Notes: generated by a model from the sequence alone, not told the origin. A stretch of 64,000 nucleotides of DNA from Kalymmatonema hyalinum WJT4-NPBG1 (GCA_019359075.1 JAHHIB010000001.1:121276-185275); one strand, 5' to 3'. Numbered from the stretch's first letter, positions 50,304 through 62,276 are shown. Made by a program: numbers and translations.

Positions 50304-53300
50304 TCATTTGTTAACAAAACGATTCTTAATATAGTTATTTGCTTCTCTGACATTCAGCGCCCGGTTGGAATTACCCGCCCGGATGTAGAAGTATTCATCT
50401 TGCCCGTCTTTGATGTAAACAGGTCGAGGGGATGGCAAGACAGTTACTCGACACACATCTTTACCTTCTACTTGACCAAAGCTGATTTGAATGCAAGTGC
50501 CACAATCTTGACCGCAAGCACTGAGTATGCTGCTCATCAGATTATTTCCATAAACATCGCGGTTCTTGCGATTGTCAAATTTTTTGTTGTAATCGTACTC
50601 AATTCCAATTACCGAACCATCATCATCAACACCAATGAGCAAAGTGCCTCCTTTCTCCACGTTTAAAAAGGCGGCGATCGCTTCAGCAATGCGCTTGTTG
50701 AATTTTCCCTTGGTGTTGCGTGGAATGTCCCACCAAGCAGAAGCTTTGAATTCTACTTCTATGCTTTCGTCTTGCTCAATTAATGCGGCAATTTCTGCGT
50801 CTGTGGCTTGTGGAGCAAAGGTGCGGTAAGCTTCTAATGCCGCCTGTTTAACAGGTTCGGTAACAATAGGAAAAGTAGTGAGAATGTAGCTAAATTCTTC
50901 TTCAGTTAAGCCATAGAGGTGCGCTATCATGCCATCAAGTTCCGCTCGCAGCTTGGTACGTTCTGTCTCGTCGGTAACGCCTTGCTCATGGGAACCGAGT
51001 CCGACTTCTTGCGCGAGTTCGTCGAATTCTGGGGTGGTGCAGATGAGTTTGGCTGCGCGTTGTACGATGTCGGTGAAGTGGCGATCGCCTTCTGTCAAAC
51101 GCGGTATGGGTAGCTGATAGACATAGAACATATTGCAATGCGCTGTCACTTTCTGGCGGATGACAAAATCGCAAGCAAAGCTATTTAGTACAGCACAGAC
51201 AAACAGCAATTCATCCTGCTTTGGAAATGGATCTGCCAAAACTAATGTGTTTCCTGCAAAAACCTTAGGTGGTAAGATGCCTGCAATCATTGTGCGAATG
51301 TCTGTATTACGTGCTACGTCTCTATAGCCTAAACGGTAACTTTGATAATCTAACTTTTGACCTTTATCGCTTTCATTACGTCCTAATAACGCTTTCCTAC
51401 CTTCTTGTTCATCTATCCAATACCTCGGTTCAGCATAAAGGTGATTGAATTGATGAATCATTTTGCCTTCATAAAGAGGTAGCATACCTCGTTCTGACTT
51501 TTTATGGAACAAAAAAGCATCATCGGTCATATTAAATTCACGATGTAGTTCCAAATTCCATTTGTTATTAAGTTTTTCACCTAGTAATGGGAACTGGAAC
51601 ATTTTTTCAGCAATATGGAAATCTATCTCGTTTTTAAATTCCATTACTGAAAGAGAATCAGGTGAAAATTTTTGGATCAAGTCAATACTGATTGATAGGC
51701 TATCATTATTGGGGAAGCGTTGGATATCCTGTATTTCTTGACGCATAAACGCAGCAGGAAAATTTTCTGTTGTACCTCCCTTTTCAAAAGTGAGTACAAC
51801 AAACTTAAAGCGGCTATCAACAGCTTCAAAAATACCTTTGCGGTTCTCAAAACAGAATAGTGCGGTAACTTTAGTCTGATTAAACAGCATCTGCCGGAGT
51901 TTTTTAGCTCCTAAATCAGTATAAATACCACTAGGTATAACAATGCCGCATTCACTATCAGGACGCAAGAGATTAAAGCATTGCTCTAAAAAGAGCTTGT
52001 AAAAATTTACATCTTTCCCATGGCGTTTACCATTAATGATAGGGACTTGATTTTTATACTGTTCTGCAAATCGAAAATACTCTCTTTGATGGTTATAATC
52101 ACTTTGATACTTCAGCCATGCTTTTTGAATTTCTGTATCTGTCAATAAACGCTCTAGTTCAACTTCAAACTCTTTGATGTCCATCTTTTTTTTGGACACT
52201 AAATCACTATATTCAGAGCAAAATTCTTTTGCATTAGGCTGAAAAGTTTCCCACGGTGGATTTGTGATAATCGCATCAAAGCCACCCTGTTCTAACACTT
52301 TGTCAAAGTGATAACCCCAGTGAAAAGGTTTCAATGCTGCAATATCCTTTGGAGTTAAGACACGCTTATTTGATTTTCCAGTTAACTGCACTTCCTCATA
52401 TTTAATCTTCAAACGCTGACTAAACTCATCTAACAACAAAAGATTTAACTTCTCTTGCGATTCCCCGTTAAGTTTGTCAATATGAGTCCGTAGCATTTGC
52501 AAACGGGATTGTTGAGATGTTCCCTGTTCTCCACCAGAAAGCTTTTCCTCGCCAGGAATAAAAGCGTGTTTTTTGTAAAGTTCAATAGATTTATTCTTTT
52601 CGTCTAAAATTGCTTGATAATTCGCAGCTGCAAGAGCCTGTAAGAGATTACCTTGTTTAGTATTCCCTACCATATCAAACGCAGTTTCATCTACTCGAAT
52701 TAACCCAATGAGCGAATTACCCGCCATAATATTAAAGTCAATATTAGGTAGCGGTTCTAATTCTTCGACATCATGAGCAGAAGAAACCAACGCCAAGAAC
52801 AGACGCAATTTAGCAATTTCCGTCGCTTCCTCCATGATGTCAACCCCATAGAGGTTATCAGTAACAATCCGCTTTTTAATGTAATACGATAGCGATTTAT
52901 GTAATTTTCTTATATCTTCAATTTCCTTTTTTAAATTTGGATCTCCCATCAAATTAATTATGCCAATCACAGCACTATAAACTTGAATTAGCGTCTTCAT
53001 CGCCGCCACGAGAAACGCACCAGAACCGCAAGCAGGGTCAAGAATCGATAAATTGGGGAGAATATCTTTAATCATTAGACGACAGACATTAGCATCCAGT
53101 TTGAGAAAGAGTTCGTTAATATCCTCAAATGGGTTATGCTTATCTGAAATAGCATCATTGACGCGGTCTACAATTAATTTGTGAATTGTTCTATCACAAA
53201 GATATTCAGTTATCTGCGGTCTAGTGTAATACGCTCCAAAAGCCTTTTGGTTAATATATTTTTCAAAAATATAACCCAACACATCGGGGTTAATTTCATC

Positions 53301-54257
53301 ATCTTTACCTTCTGGCGTGTCATCCAAGTTCCAAGAATAACGAGCGAATAAATTGAGAACTTGTTCAAACGCCTCATCGGCTATTACAATATCATACTCT
53401 TCCTCAATGCGATGTCTTAAAAATAATCCCCCATTGAGATATTTAACATTTCCTACTAACGCTTTTACTGAACCATCGCGGTCTGTCTCTGGTTTAGCAA
53501 AACTTTCAAAAAATAACGCTTGCAGGAAAGTACTATAAAATTGGTTCTCACCTCGCGGCTTACTTTGTTTGAATTTATTTTGTAGATAATTTAAATCGCC
53601 ATTATCAAGAAATCTCTTCCGCTGTAGGAAGTAAACAAACATCATCCGATTGAGAAGCACCGATGTATACCAACGTCGGTCATGAGTATTATTAATGCCT
53701 TTAACGTACCCTAAAAACTGCTTATGCTGCTCTTGAAATTCCTTATAAAACTGTTTAGTGACTCGCTCAACATCAAAAGCTTTTTGCAGTCGATAAGCAA
53801 TTTCTACAACTGATAATCCATCATCTTCCAGCTCCGTGATATCAATCACTAAAGAAGCAAGCTTACTTAAAAATAAATCTCCCGGTTGACCTTTTACATA
53901 TAAATGGTCACGAGTATAGCTTTTATTTCCTTCCCGCTTTACCCAATACCAAAGACTGCGTGTGCGTTTATTATCAATAAAAATCAGCAGATTTTCAGCT
54001 TTTAATTTAGTAATCTCTTGGTGAATAGCAGCACGAATTTTAGCTTCTGGAATAGCGCCATCTCAGGAAGATGTAACTTCAAAAACAGCTACACCCGAAA
54101 TCTCAGCAATACACTTGTATTCATAAGCCTTGTTCTCAATTTCCAACAGAACAGCTTTTCTCCGTGTCGGTTGTGACCAACCTAACTCCTCTATAAACAA
54201 ATCCTCGAATTGGAAGTTATAGAGTAAGTCACGTGTCCGTTGAAAATTAAGTACCAT
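50304..54257 (-). pseudogene. Eco57I-type DNA methyltransferase with C-terminal AlbA_2 domain, one internal stop
   Basis: The frame from ATG 54257 runs to 50304 (about 1,317 codons) but carries a single TGA at 54063-54065, after FEVTSS; the same frame continues with GAIPEAKIR, so one base change explains it. Downstream of it the largest intact part starts at ATG/GTG around 53849 (1,181 residues). It has SAM-binding motif I LDPACGSGAFLVAAM (~272), the catalytic NPPW in AIITNPPWETF (~533) and family-specific recognition regions. The C-terminal ~150 residues (IEVEFKASAWWDIPRNTKGKF ... FLNVEKGGTLLIGVDDDG) are a Schlafen AlbA_2 domain. A nuclease motif in the N-terminal region is possible but not certain. 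Its locus also holds a helicase and a Uma2 protein. Confidence 0.85.
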
Positions 54258-54893
54258 AATATACCTTTGGCAGATAACTCACAGAAGAAGAAATAAGCAT
54301 GGCAATTTCGCCCTCAAACCTGGAAGTCCGGGGCGACACAAACTGAGACTGCCCAAGCTGCCTAAAACTGCTTGAGGCAATAGAAGCGACCTCTATCCGC
54401 TTAGCCACAGCCCTTGGAGTTGGGTTAACCCATGAGCGTGGGGCAAATGCCGATATCATTCGTCAAGCTGCGATTTTTCTGTTTCTGTCTTAGTCGTTAT
54501 AAATACAAAACACCACAGTGCTTTTATTTAAGTAAAAACATTGGAGTATAAGTTGATATACGGAAACTTTCGGCAAACTTCCGGTTAAAATTTTACTGTA
54601 TAAAAAAATTGGCTAACATTCAGGACTAAGTTACAATCATTACTTGAATTCCTAGCCAGTCAGCCCATGGGCACCCCTGGAAAACTACGTAAGTAAATAA
54701 AGACTTGCTTTCAAATACCTTACGTATTTTTAACTAGTACAGTAAATTTGTTACAACATATAATAAGATATTTAAGTATTTTTATGTAATAAAAACAGAG
54801 CCTCTTTAGTGAGCTGCTGCCTCTGTTGTCAGTGGAGAAGACAGCTCACCATTAGACATCCCCAAGCTCAGCCTGGAGATGAGGGAGAGAAAC
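54258..54893. other. Intergenic region within the defence-like locus
   Basis: No intact gene is seen in 636 bases. The stretch 54290-54460 has a minus-strand frame ending in QSQFVSPRTSRFEG that could be the decayed end of a transposase, and includes the palindrome TGGGTTAACCCA near 54421; I am unsure of this. The rest (54480-54800) is AT-rich and could hold the methyltransferase promoter. Confidence 0.35.
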
Positions 54894-55463
54894 TTATTTA
54901 ACCTTCAACCAACTAAATATATCTGCTGCTCGTACTTGCCAATCTGACAACACATCGAGAACAGGTAAGTTATCAGTATCATATTTTACATTTGGTAGTT
55001 GATTGGGTTGAAATACCATCACCGATTTATCATCAGGGTCAATAAACCAACCTAGTTTTGTCCCTTGGTTAAGACAGAAAATAATTTTATTAATGACACG
55101 GTTAGGGGATTGATCTGGTGAGAGGATTTCAATTGTCCAATCTGGGTAGCTTTCAAACCTGTTGGCAATCTCCCCATTCTCATCAGTCGGGATGCGTGAC
55201 CACTCAAACACAGCAATATCTGGAACTAAAGAGCGTCCCCCAAATGTGCAGCGTAACTCAGTTAATCCCAAAGCTAGCTTCCGTGATTTACCAACCTGAT
55301 TGATAGCAGATGATAACTCAGTTTGGATAATACTATGTTTTCCTTGGGGCATTGGTTTTTGGTTGATTCGTCCGTCGATATACTCACTAGCTGGTTTGGT
55401 TTCTGGCAATTTCAGAAACTCTTCTAGCGAGAGGTTGGAAGATACCTGAGTTGATAGCGCCAT
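54894..55463 (-). CDS. Uma2 family endonuclease
   Basis: The protein from ATG 55463 (MALSTQVSSNLSLEEFLKLP) is 189 residues; a GGAG lies about 10 bases upstream inside the helicase 3' end, six bases after which the helicase stop falls. It has the PD-(D/E)xK pattern: LVPDIAVFEWSR (~83) and DWTIEILSPDQSPNRVINKI (~107-126), then WFIDPDDKSVMVF. Uma2 proteins are very frequent in cyanobacteria and their substrates are mostly unknown. Here the gene is translationally linked to the helicase, so it may belong to the same defence module, or may have hitch-hiked. Confidence 0.88.
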   Translation of the reverse strand: MALSTQVSSNLSLEEFLKLPETKPASEYIDGRINQKPMPQGKHSIIQTELSSAINQVGKSRKLALGLTELRCTFGGRSLVPDIAVFEWSRIPTDENGEIANRFESYPDWTIEILSPDQSPNRVINKIIFCLNQGTKLGWFIDPDDKSVMVFQPNQLPNVKYDTDNLPVLDVLSDWQVRAADIFSWLKVK

Positions 55464-55469
55464 AAGCAA

Positions 55470-58400
55470 TTACTCCTGGAATAATCCCAGCGAACAAATA
55501 ATCTGAGGCTCTCGTTTCTCTACTTCTTCACTTACAATACACAAGCGGTCATCCATCCGCAGTGCCACCACTAACTCAGCCAACTGCTGATTACTAATAC
55601 CGCTTCTGAGTTGACGGTTGAGGGTATCAATCGCTGATTGTCGCAACGGGTAACGGTAAATATCGTCAATCGCCTTCAGCAGTTCTTCAGTGACAAATAG
55701 CGTTCCCTTCATTTCTTGAGCATAAATCTTCAGCCGTTCATAGGTGCGGAATCTTGCCCCTGATGGTCGCCCCAGTTGACCGCCTGCATTTTTCTCTTCC
55801 TCGGCAATCAGTTCAGCGCCCTTTTTAACTAACTCGTGATGCTGTTTATCTCTGGCGATCGCCGGGGTAGATTCTTCACACGCCGCTAGCCGCAGCACTG
55901 CTAATTGAGACTGAGTGACGCTGTTACCGTCGCGGTCAACATAAACCAAAGAATCATTACCTTCGGTGGTTTTCATGTAAAGAAGTACCCCCTCTGGTTG
56001 CACTGGCTGGGGACTATGGGCACGGGTAGAATAAACCACATTCGGCATTTCTTCAATCGTCTTTTTCAAAGCCGGATTGTCATCGGTAGCTTTTTTCCAA
56101 ATTTGAAACGCTTCTGAGGTCAAGTCTACTTCCGTATCCTCTTCGCCATCCAAAATCCCAGATTTTTCATTGTAGAGGTCGAGAATTACCTGAGTAGAAT
56201 CATCTTCAAAAAATGCTTCATCTGTTCCCACCACCTCAGCATTTTCTTGCAGCCGCTGGCGGAGTCTTAAGCGTAAATTGATAATTCGTTCTACTCCCTC
56301 TGCTGGTAAAAAAGAATAACAGAGAATTTTTTCTGCATTTTGTCCAATCCGGTCTACCCGTCCTGCCCTCTGAATTAAGCGGATAATTGCCCAGGGTAAA
56401 TCCCAATTGATTATAATAGCACAATCTTGCAGGTTATGACCTTCACTCAAAACATCAGTAGCAATTAAGATACGTAATTCGTTAGATGTTGGTACTTTAT
56501 TACCTTTCCCATTACTAATAGGACTAAACCTTCCCGTCAGTTCCGTAGGATTTTTTGATTGACCCGTTACCCCTGCCATATGAGTAATATTTCTCGCCTG
56601 TAAATTGTCGGTAAGGTAGCGTACTGTATCTGCAAACTGCGTAAAAATTAGTATTTTATCGTTTGGGTGAGTTTTTGTTAGCAGTTTAACCAAAGCGGCA
56701 AGTTTTTCATCTTCTTTGGGATTCCACTCGCCACAGTGTTGCAACACATTAATCAGTGCTTTGGCATCTGCCAACAAATCCCGTTTTAATCTTTTGATAT
56801 CAAATAGTGTAGAACGCAACCACTTAAATCGCCGTTGATATCGGGTTGCATATTCAGTGTAAATTGACTCTGCTTTTTTTCGGAAATTCTTTTCTGTTAA
56901 GCTTTCTGTTTCTGTTTCCTCTTGCACAGAGGAATCATCAACATCATCTTCGGTTTCTGTATCAAACATTGCTGCAACAGAATCAGCATCTTCATCGTTA
57001 TTGCTTGTGTCTAATAACTCAGCATCCTGAGTACCAATAGGAATATCAAATCCCTGTTCTAGGGCATATAAATAAATAAAATTCCGTAAAATGTGGCGTT
57101 CAATTGATTGGACAAAAGCAAAGCCACTACTTTCTAAACGTTTAAATAAATTGGTACGGGAAAATCCCATTAACCTACGTCCGCCACGAAATAATGCATT
57201 AAGCTGACGTTGTTCAGTGTCTGTGGGTGGTTGTTTGTGTTTAGTGACTACGTAATTTCCTAGCCCATAACGAGGTAGGTTGAGTTGATTAATTATCTCT
57301 ACTATTGACTCAGAATAAAGGCGAGAATAAAGGTCAGTATCAGAACCTTCTAAAGTAAACTTGACAGTACGAGGAATGCGGTCTGGGAAATAAGAACGTC
57401 TGCCATCAGAAAATTCTAAATATTTTCGTCCTGTTTCATCAGTCAGGGCATAATTCTCTTTAATAAATGAGCGAGTTCGTCGCACCATGTAGCGTTTCAT
57501 CAACTCTCGCCAGTCGTCGGGATGTTCGCTCTTTTCAAAAGCAGCTAAAGAACGTACAGAACATTGATGCCTTCTAATAAACTCTAATTCTCCCACCGAA
57601 CTGCCACCTAGTTCATTGATTAAAGCTTCTGGTCGAAACCCCAAATATTGGTCTTCTGGGACGAATAACCGCAGTTGGGAAGAAAGGTCAAGATAGGTTT
57701 TGTTATAGGGAGTGGCAGATAGGAGAATGCATTTACTTTCGTTAGCAGTCATATATTCTGCAATCACTCGATAACGTTTGCCTTCCCGGTTACGTAAGTT
57801 GTGGCTTTCATCAATTAATACAACCCGGTAACGGCGTAAGCCTGGTAACTGACTCTGTACTTTACTAATAGGCAAGACTTTGGCGTGTAGCCGATAATTA
57901 TCGACATACTCCTGCCACATTTGCACTAAGTTTCTAGGGCAAATAATTAACGTTTCTAAAAAACAATCTTCTTGTAATATCTTGGCAAGGGCAGTTCCAA
58001 CTAAGGTTTTCCCCAAACCAACCACATCCCCCACTAATACACCACCACGTCTGGTTACATGACGCGCTGCTAGCTGCACCGCTGCTTTTTGGAAATCAAA
58101 CAAATTATTAAATTCACGGGGGATGCGGAATTCCGAAAGTCCGGCGATCGCCTCGTGAGACAGATGATAAGCAATCTTTAGGTAGATGTGGTAAGGCGGG
58201 ATTAATTCTTCCCTCGCCCAACTCTCATCGATAATTTCTGCTAGTTCTTTGGAAATATCTACAGAACCGTAATCTTTCCAGCGGTCATCAAACCATTTTT
58301 GCAGTTTGTTGCAAGCATCGTGATCTAAAACATCAACATTCAATTCCCCTTGTTTCGCCAGTCCAGGTAGAGTCAAGTTACTACTACCCAAGAATCCTAC

Positions 58401-58862
58401 AGTCGGATTATTCACGTCATTCCGATGCACCAGGTATAACTTGGCGTGGAGGGGGTGGCGCAGAAACAGTTTAATAACGAGTTTCTCAGTTTTTAGCTGA
58501 TGACTTAACCGCCGCAACCCTGCTTCATCCTGATTGGTAGGCGCACCGATGGTAAGCTGCTTGCGAAATTCACTTGCCATCCGTTTTTTGAAGCGAACGA
58601 TGGCACTGTTATCAATACGCTCGTCACCAGTGCCAAGGGTGAAAGCTGCATGGACTTCATCACTCTCGCGACTTTGCATCCCAATCAGCAGACGGCAACA
58701 AGCCTTTTCGTTGCCAACATACTGTTCAATTAAATCATCTATTTTCCGCCAACCTCTAAGATTGAAGTAGCCAACGCAAAAATCCGCATGGGTAGAAACT
58801 TTCAGCGTCTCTCGCAAAATCGGTAGCAGTTGCAAATCTATATTGTCAAAGATGCGTGGCAT
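55470..58862 (-). CDS. PLD-nuclease/SNF2 helicase fusion protein
   Basis: This 1,130-residue protein has an N-terminal phospholipase-D-like domain (~10-200) with HAKLYLVHRND (~134) and GFLGSSNLTLPG (~151); a second HKD is not seen, so it probably dimerises. The SNF2/helicase core follows: Q-box ~FDFQKAAVQLA (~250), Walker A GDVVGLGKTLVG (~272), DESH (~350), LLSATPYN (~377), then helicase C with LIATDVLSEGHNLQ (~790) and QRAGRVDRIGQ (~825). An acidic linker sits at ~600-650. Such proteins occur in DISARM-like and restriction-type defence loci. It is the first gene of the minus-strand set with Uma2 and the methyltransferase. Confidence 0.92.
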   Translation of the reverse strand: MPRIFDNIDLQLLPILRETLKVSTHADFCVGYFNLRGWRKIDDLIEQYVGNEKACCRLLIGMQSRESDEVHAAFTLGTGDERIDNSAIVRFKKRMASEFRKQLTIGAPTNQDEAGLRRLSHQLKTEKLVIKLFLRHPLHAKLYLVHRNDVNNPTVGFLGSSNLTLPGLAKQGELNVDVLDHDACNKLQKWFDDRWKDYGSVDISKELAEIIDESWAREELIPPYHIYLKIAYHLSHEAIAGLSEFRIPREFNNLFDFQKAAVQLAARHVTRRGGVLVGDVVGLGKTLVGTALAKILQEDCFLETLIICPRNLVQMWQEYVDNYRLHAKVLPISKVQSQLPGLRRYRVVLIDESHNLRNREGKRYRVIAEYMTANESKCILLSATPYNKTYLDLSSQLRLFVPEDQYLGFRPEALINELGGSSVGELEFIRRHQCSVRSLAAFEKSEHPDDWRELMKRYMVRRTRSFIKENYALTDETGRKYLEFSDGRRSYFPDRIPRTVKFTLEGSDTDLYSRLYSESIVEIINQLNLPRYGLGNYVVTKHKQPPTDTEQRQLNALFRGGRRLMGFSRTNLFKRLESSGFAFVQSIERHILRNFIYLYALEQGFDIPIGTQDAELLDTSNNDEDADSVAAMFDTETEDDVDDSSVQEETETESLTEKNFRKKAESIYTEYATRYQRRFKWLRSTLFDIKRLKRDLLADAKALINVLQHCGEWNPKEDEKLAALVKLLTKTHPNDKILIFTQFADTVRYLTDNLQARNITHMAGVTGQSKNPTELTGRFSPISNGKGNKVPTSNELRILIATDVLSEGHNLQDCAIIINWDLPWAIIRLIQRAGRVDRIGQNAEKILCYSFLPAEGVERIINLRLRLRQRLQENAEVVGTDEAFFEDDSTQVILDLYNEKSGILDGEEDTEVDLTSEAFQIWKKATDDNPALKKTIEEMPNVVYSTRAHSPQPVQPEGVLLYMKTTEGNDSLVYVDRDGNSVTQSQLAVLRLAACEESTPAIARDKQHHELVKKGAELIAEEEKNAGGQLGRPSGARFRTYERLKIYAQEMKGTLFVTEELLKAIDDIYRYPLRQSAIDTLNRQLRSGISNQQLAELVVALRMDDRLCIVSEEVEKREPQIICSLGLFQE

Positions 58863-59462
58863 GATTTCATATCCAGTTGGAAATTTTTTGTAGTGGGTTG
58901 CTCACTAACAGTGTTCTACGAGTATAAGCAACAAGAGAGTTGTTAATACCATATTGCTAGTTGTTATTGCGATAAGCCGGAGGCTTGACGCTCCGCGTAT
59001 CGCCGCCTTTTCCCAACACGAACTGCTAATTTATGTTTTGTCTGGAATGGCATACACAATAGGCAAAAAAATTGCTATAATATATAACTTATTTATAATT
59101 GAGTACGCGGCTCTCACGTATGTTAAAGGATTGCCGACTCCAGCAAAAGAATTGAATAGCAATCATGTTCACCCGACCCTGCCGTCGTCCTGATTTTAAG
59201 GCATAGAAGCAACTAAATAAGGAATAACCTACTTTAAAGAAAATCTTTTTACAAGAGACATCTACTTTGCATGACTCTTTCAAAGGTGTAGAAAAAGATC
59301 TTATAAAAGGTGTGGAAATCTCGCCTAATTAATTGTTGACTAATAGCGAAAAAACCAAAGTATATTTTTATCCATTGAACAAAGATGAAAACAAGACAAA
59401 ATAACAGTAAATTTCATTAAAATAGATATAGGTAAAGAATGTAAAATTACCAAACACTGGTT
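58863..59462. other. Intergenic region between helicase and uvrC
   Basis: No gene is recognised in 600 bases between divergent genes. It holds one imperfect palindromic repeat (58969-59003) and AT-rich DNA from 59040 on, where uvrC and helicase promoters should lie. Confidence 0.4.
58969..59003. repeat. GC-rich palindromic repeat
   Basis: GCGATAAGCCGGAG and CTCCGCGTATCGC form an imperfect stem around 'gcttgacg'. It belongs to the same GC-rich module type seen before hypC and inside the GTPase gene. Confidence 0.6.
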
Positions 59463-61340
59463 GTGACAACATCTGCTCAAACCGTACCACTTGTTAAAGA
59501 ACCTGAACGCCTAGAAAGCCGACTACAAGAAATTCCCCCGGAACCGGGAGTTTATTTGATGCGAGATGGCAGCGATCGCATCATATATATAGGTAAATCG
59601 CGGAAGTTGCGATCGCGTGTTCGTTCTTATTTCCGAGACTCCCAAAGACTCAGCGAACGTATCGCCACAATGGTTAAGCAGGTGAGTGAAATTGAATTCA
59701 TTGTCACCGATACCGAAACCGAAGCCTTGGCGCTGGAAGCAAACCTGATCAAGCAGCACCAACCCTATTTCAACGTCCTGCTTAAAGACGATAAAAAATA
59801 TCCTTACGTCTGTATTACGTGGACAGAAGATTATCCGCGTATTTTTATCACTCGTAAACGTCAAGTCGGTAAAGAAAAAGATAAATTCTACGGACCTTAT
59901 ACCGATTCTCGCCTACTGCGGGAGATATTGCGCTTGTGCAAGCGTATCTTTCCTTTGCGACAACGTCCTCAACCGTTGTTCAAAGACCGTCCTTGCTTGA
60001 ATTACGATTTGGGACGGTGTCCGGGTGTGTGTCAAAAGCTGATTTTACCAGAGGAATACCGCAAAATTGTGCAAAAAATAGCGATGGTTTTCCAAGGTCG
60101 AAGTCAGGAACTCATAGATATCTTAGCCGAGCAAATGCACAAATCAGCAGAGGCTGAGAACTTCGAGTCAGCGGCGCGGATTCGTGACCAAATTGCTGGG
60201 TTAAAGTCGCTCAATGCTGACCAAAAAGTGTCTTTACCAGATGATACAGTTTCCCGTGATGCGATCGCACTGTTCTCGGACGAACAACTCGCCTGCATTC
60301 AATTATTCCAGATTCGCGCTGGACAATTGGTCGGACGCCTTGCTTTCGTCGCAGATGCTCATGCTGAACCTGGTGCTATCTTACAACGAGTGTTGGAGGA
60401 GCATTATCAAACCGCTGACTCGGTAGAAATTCCTATAGAGATTTTGGTACAGCACGAATTGCCAGATGGCGAGATACTAGCAGATGTCTTGACTGGGCGT
60501 AAGGGACGAAAAGTGACGATTTTGGCTCCCCAGCGACAAACTAAGGCAGAATTAATTGAGATGGTGGAACGTAATGCTCAATACGAATTGCAACGAATGC
60601 AAAAATTGGGCGATCGCAATCAAGAAGCGATGCAAGATTTAGCCACCATCGTCGATTTACCCGAGTTACCCCACCGGATCGAAGGTTACGACATTTCCCA
60701 TATCCAAGGGTCAAATGCAGTCGCTTCCCAAGTCGTGTTTATTGACGGTTTACCCGCCAAGCAGCACTATCGCCACTACAAAATCAAAAATCCCACAGTC
60801 ACAACAGGACACTCAGACGATTTTGCCAGTCTCGCCGAAGTTATCCAGCGTCGCTTTCGCAAATATGCCGAAGATCCGCAACTACCGCGAGTAGGAAATC
60901 CTGATTGGCCTGATCTTGTGATGATAGATGGTGGTAAAGGTCAGTTGTCATCTGTTGTCGCAGTCTTGCAAGAAATGAATTTATTGGAAGATTTGCGAGT
61001 TGTGAGTTTGGCAAAACGGCGAGAGGAGATTTTTTTGCCGGGAGAGTCCGAACCACTAGAAACAGATGCAGAACAACCCGGAGTGCAACTTTTGCGGCGC
61101 TTGCGAGATGAGGCGCATCGGTTCGCCGTGAGCTTCCACAGACAGCAGCGCAGTGATAAATTAAAGCGATCGCGTTTAGATGAAATTTCTGGTTTGGGAC
61201 ACCATCGACAAAAGCAGCTTTTAGGGCATTTTCGCTCTGTTGATTATATTCGGCAAGCAACACCCGCACAAATCGCTGAAGTTCCGGGTATTGGTCCACG
61301 TTTGGCTCAAGAAATCTACGATTATTTCCATCCCTCTTGA
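59463..61340 (+). CDS. uvrC: Excinuclease ABC subunit C (UvrC)
   Basis: UvrC makes the 3' and 5' incisions at UvrB-bound DNA damage. This GTG-started protein of 625 residues has the GIY-YIG domain ([20 protein letters not shown], ~29-48), the UVR motif ([20 protein letters not shown], ~212), the UvrC RNaseH-like endonuclease ([19 protein letters not shown], ~408) and two helix-hairpin-helix motifs at the C-terminus ([34 protein letters not shown]). The length is normal. A decayed copy of its C-terminal region lies at 62310. Confidence 0.97.
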   Translation: MTTSAQTVPLVKEPERLESRLQEIPPEPGVYLMRDGSDRIIYIGKSRKLRSRVRSYFRDSQRLSERIATMVKQVSEIEFIVTDTETEALALEANLIKQHQPYFNVLLKDDKKYPYVCITWTEDYPRIFITRKRQVGKEKDKFYGPYTDSRLLREILRLCKRIFPLRQRPQPLFKDRPCLNYDLGRCPGVCQKLILPEEYRKIVQKIAMVFQGRSQELIDILAEQMHKSAEAENFESAARIRDQIAGLKSLNADQKVSLPDDTVSRDAIALFSDEQLACIQLFQIRAGQLVGRLAFVADAHAEPGAILQRVLEEHYQTADSVEIPIEILVQHELPDGEILADVLTGRKGRKVTILAPQRQTKAELIEMVERNAQYELQRMQKLGDRNQEAMQDLATIVDLPELPHRIEGYDISHIQGSNAVASQVVFIDGLPAKQHYRHYKIKNPTVTTGHSDDFASLAEVIQRRFRKYAEDPQLPRVGNPDWPDLVMIDGGKGQLSSVVAVLQEMNLLEDLRVVSLAKRREEIFLPGESEPLETDAEQPGVQLLRRLRDEAHRFAVSFHRQQRSDKLKRSRLDEISGLGHHRQKQLLGHFRSVDYIRQATPAQIAEVPGIGPRLAQEIYDYFHPS

Positions 61341-61784
61341 GGGATTGACGCACGTTAAGCGCACTCCTAAGACACTTGCGTGCGCCAAGCAATCGCTTTA
61401 ACCCCAAACGTGCGGTTTGTGGTTTATGCAAACGAAAAGCGCTGTATTTGAGAGTTGAACAGATTAAGTAGGCGGTTATATGCATTGACGAAAATCCACC
61501 AAGTCGTGCGGTTTTCACTTGTCTGATTTAAACGGGAAGCGCTTTTTGCTAATTTTCTCTTTGGATTATTTACTTTTTATAAAAAATAATCTATTTATGA
61601 AAAGATTTTTTATTTTTAAATATAAAAATTAGCTGAAAACAGCATCTATCTTGAGATTTATAAAGTATCTATAAATATCTATCATAGGTAAGAAATAATA
61701 TGGGTATAATTAATATCACCTAGTGAATGCGTCAGTTCTGATGTAGCTGATTGCGTCCAAGCATCCCTACTCCTTATCACTCCT
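61341..61784. other. Intergenic region after uvrC
   Basis: No gene is seen in 444 bases. A hairpin, AACCCCAAAC (61400-61409) with GTTTGTGGTT (61415-61424), one mismatch, no T run, may mark the uvrC transcript end. 61560-61700 is AT-rich, as expected before the next gene. Confidence 0.4.
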
Positions 61785-62276
61785 ATGCTGACCGAACATC
61801 GCAAGCCCGTGTGCCTATCACTTGTTTCCACAGATCTGCCAGTTTTGTCTGTAGTCGATGCTGCCGCAAGATTGTCTCAAAAAGACAGTAATCGATTTCA
61901 TTTAGTGTTAACCGCACCGCCAAATAAAAGCTCCCAAGAGGCGATCGCCTCCGGCACTGCGCTTGAGGCGATCGCCCCTACCAGTCCCAGAACCTGGTGG
62001 TTGGAAATTTCCCCTAACCGTGTCATTATGAGCATGCAGGGTAACGCTCAGTTAAATTACCGTCACATCTGGAAACAGGGCGTTTCTGGCAGCAGTCGTT
62101 ATTGGTTGCCAACTGAGTCCTCGCCACCAAACAAACCAATCAGCTTACGTAATTTTACTAATATATTGGTGCTTGACGGACACCCTCTGCCAAGGAATTT
62201 GCGGGTGGAATATGAATTGTGGGCGGAAAAAGTCCAACTCGGACGCTACATCCTAAATTTGGAAATTCAGCATTAA
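61785..62276 (+). CDS. Hypothetical protein
   Basis: This 163-residue protein has no signal peptide or membrane helix and a mostly beta character ([38 protein letters not shown]). Two HIP1 octamers 30 bases apart encode [14 protein letters not shown] (~52-65), an Ala-rich linker. I do not recognise the family. It stands between the uvrC gene and a uvrC fragment; an ATG start and normal composition support it as a real gene. Confidence 0.6.
   Translation: MLTEHRKPVCLSLVSTDLPVLSVVDAAARLSQKDSNRFHLVLTAPPNKSSQEAIASGTALEAIAPTSPRTWWLEISPNRVIMSMQGNAQLNYRHIWKQGVSGSSRYWLPTESSPPNKPISLRNFTNILVLDGHPLPRNLRVEYELWAEKVQLGRYILNLEIQH

Noticed and set aside
54247..54459. Minus-strand frame with QSQFVSPRTSRFEG as a transposase gene
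   Set aside because: Too short and without catalytic motifs; kept only as a possible relic in the intergenic entry.
50304..58862. Classical DISARM or BREX locus
   Set aside because: No drmA/drmB, pglZ or brxC-like gene is present; only the component types are shared.
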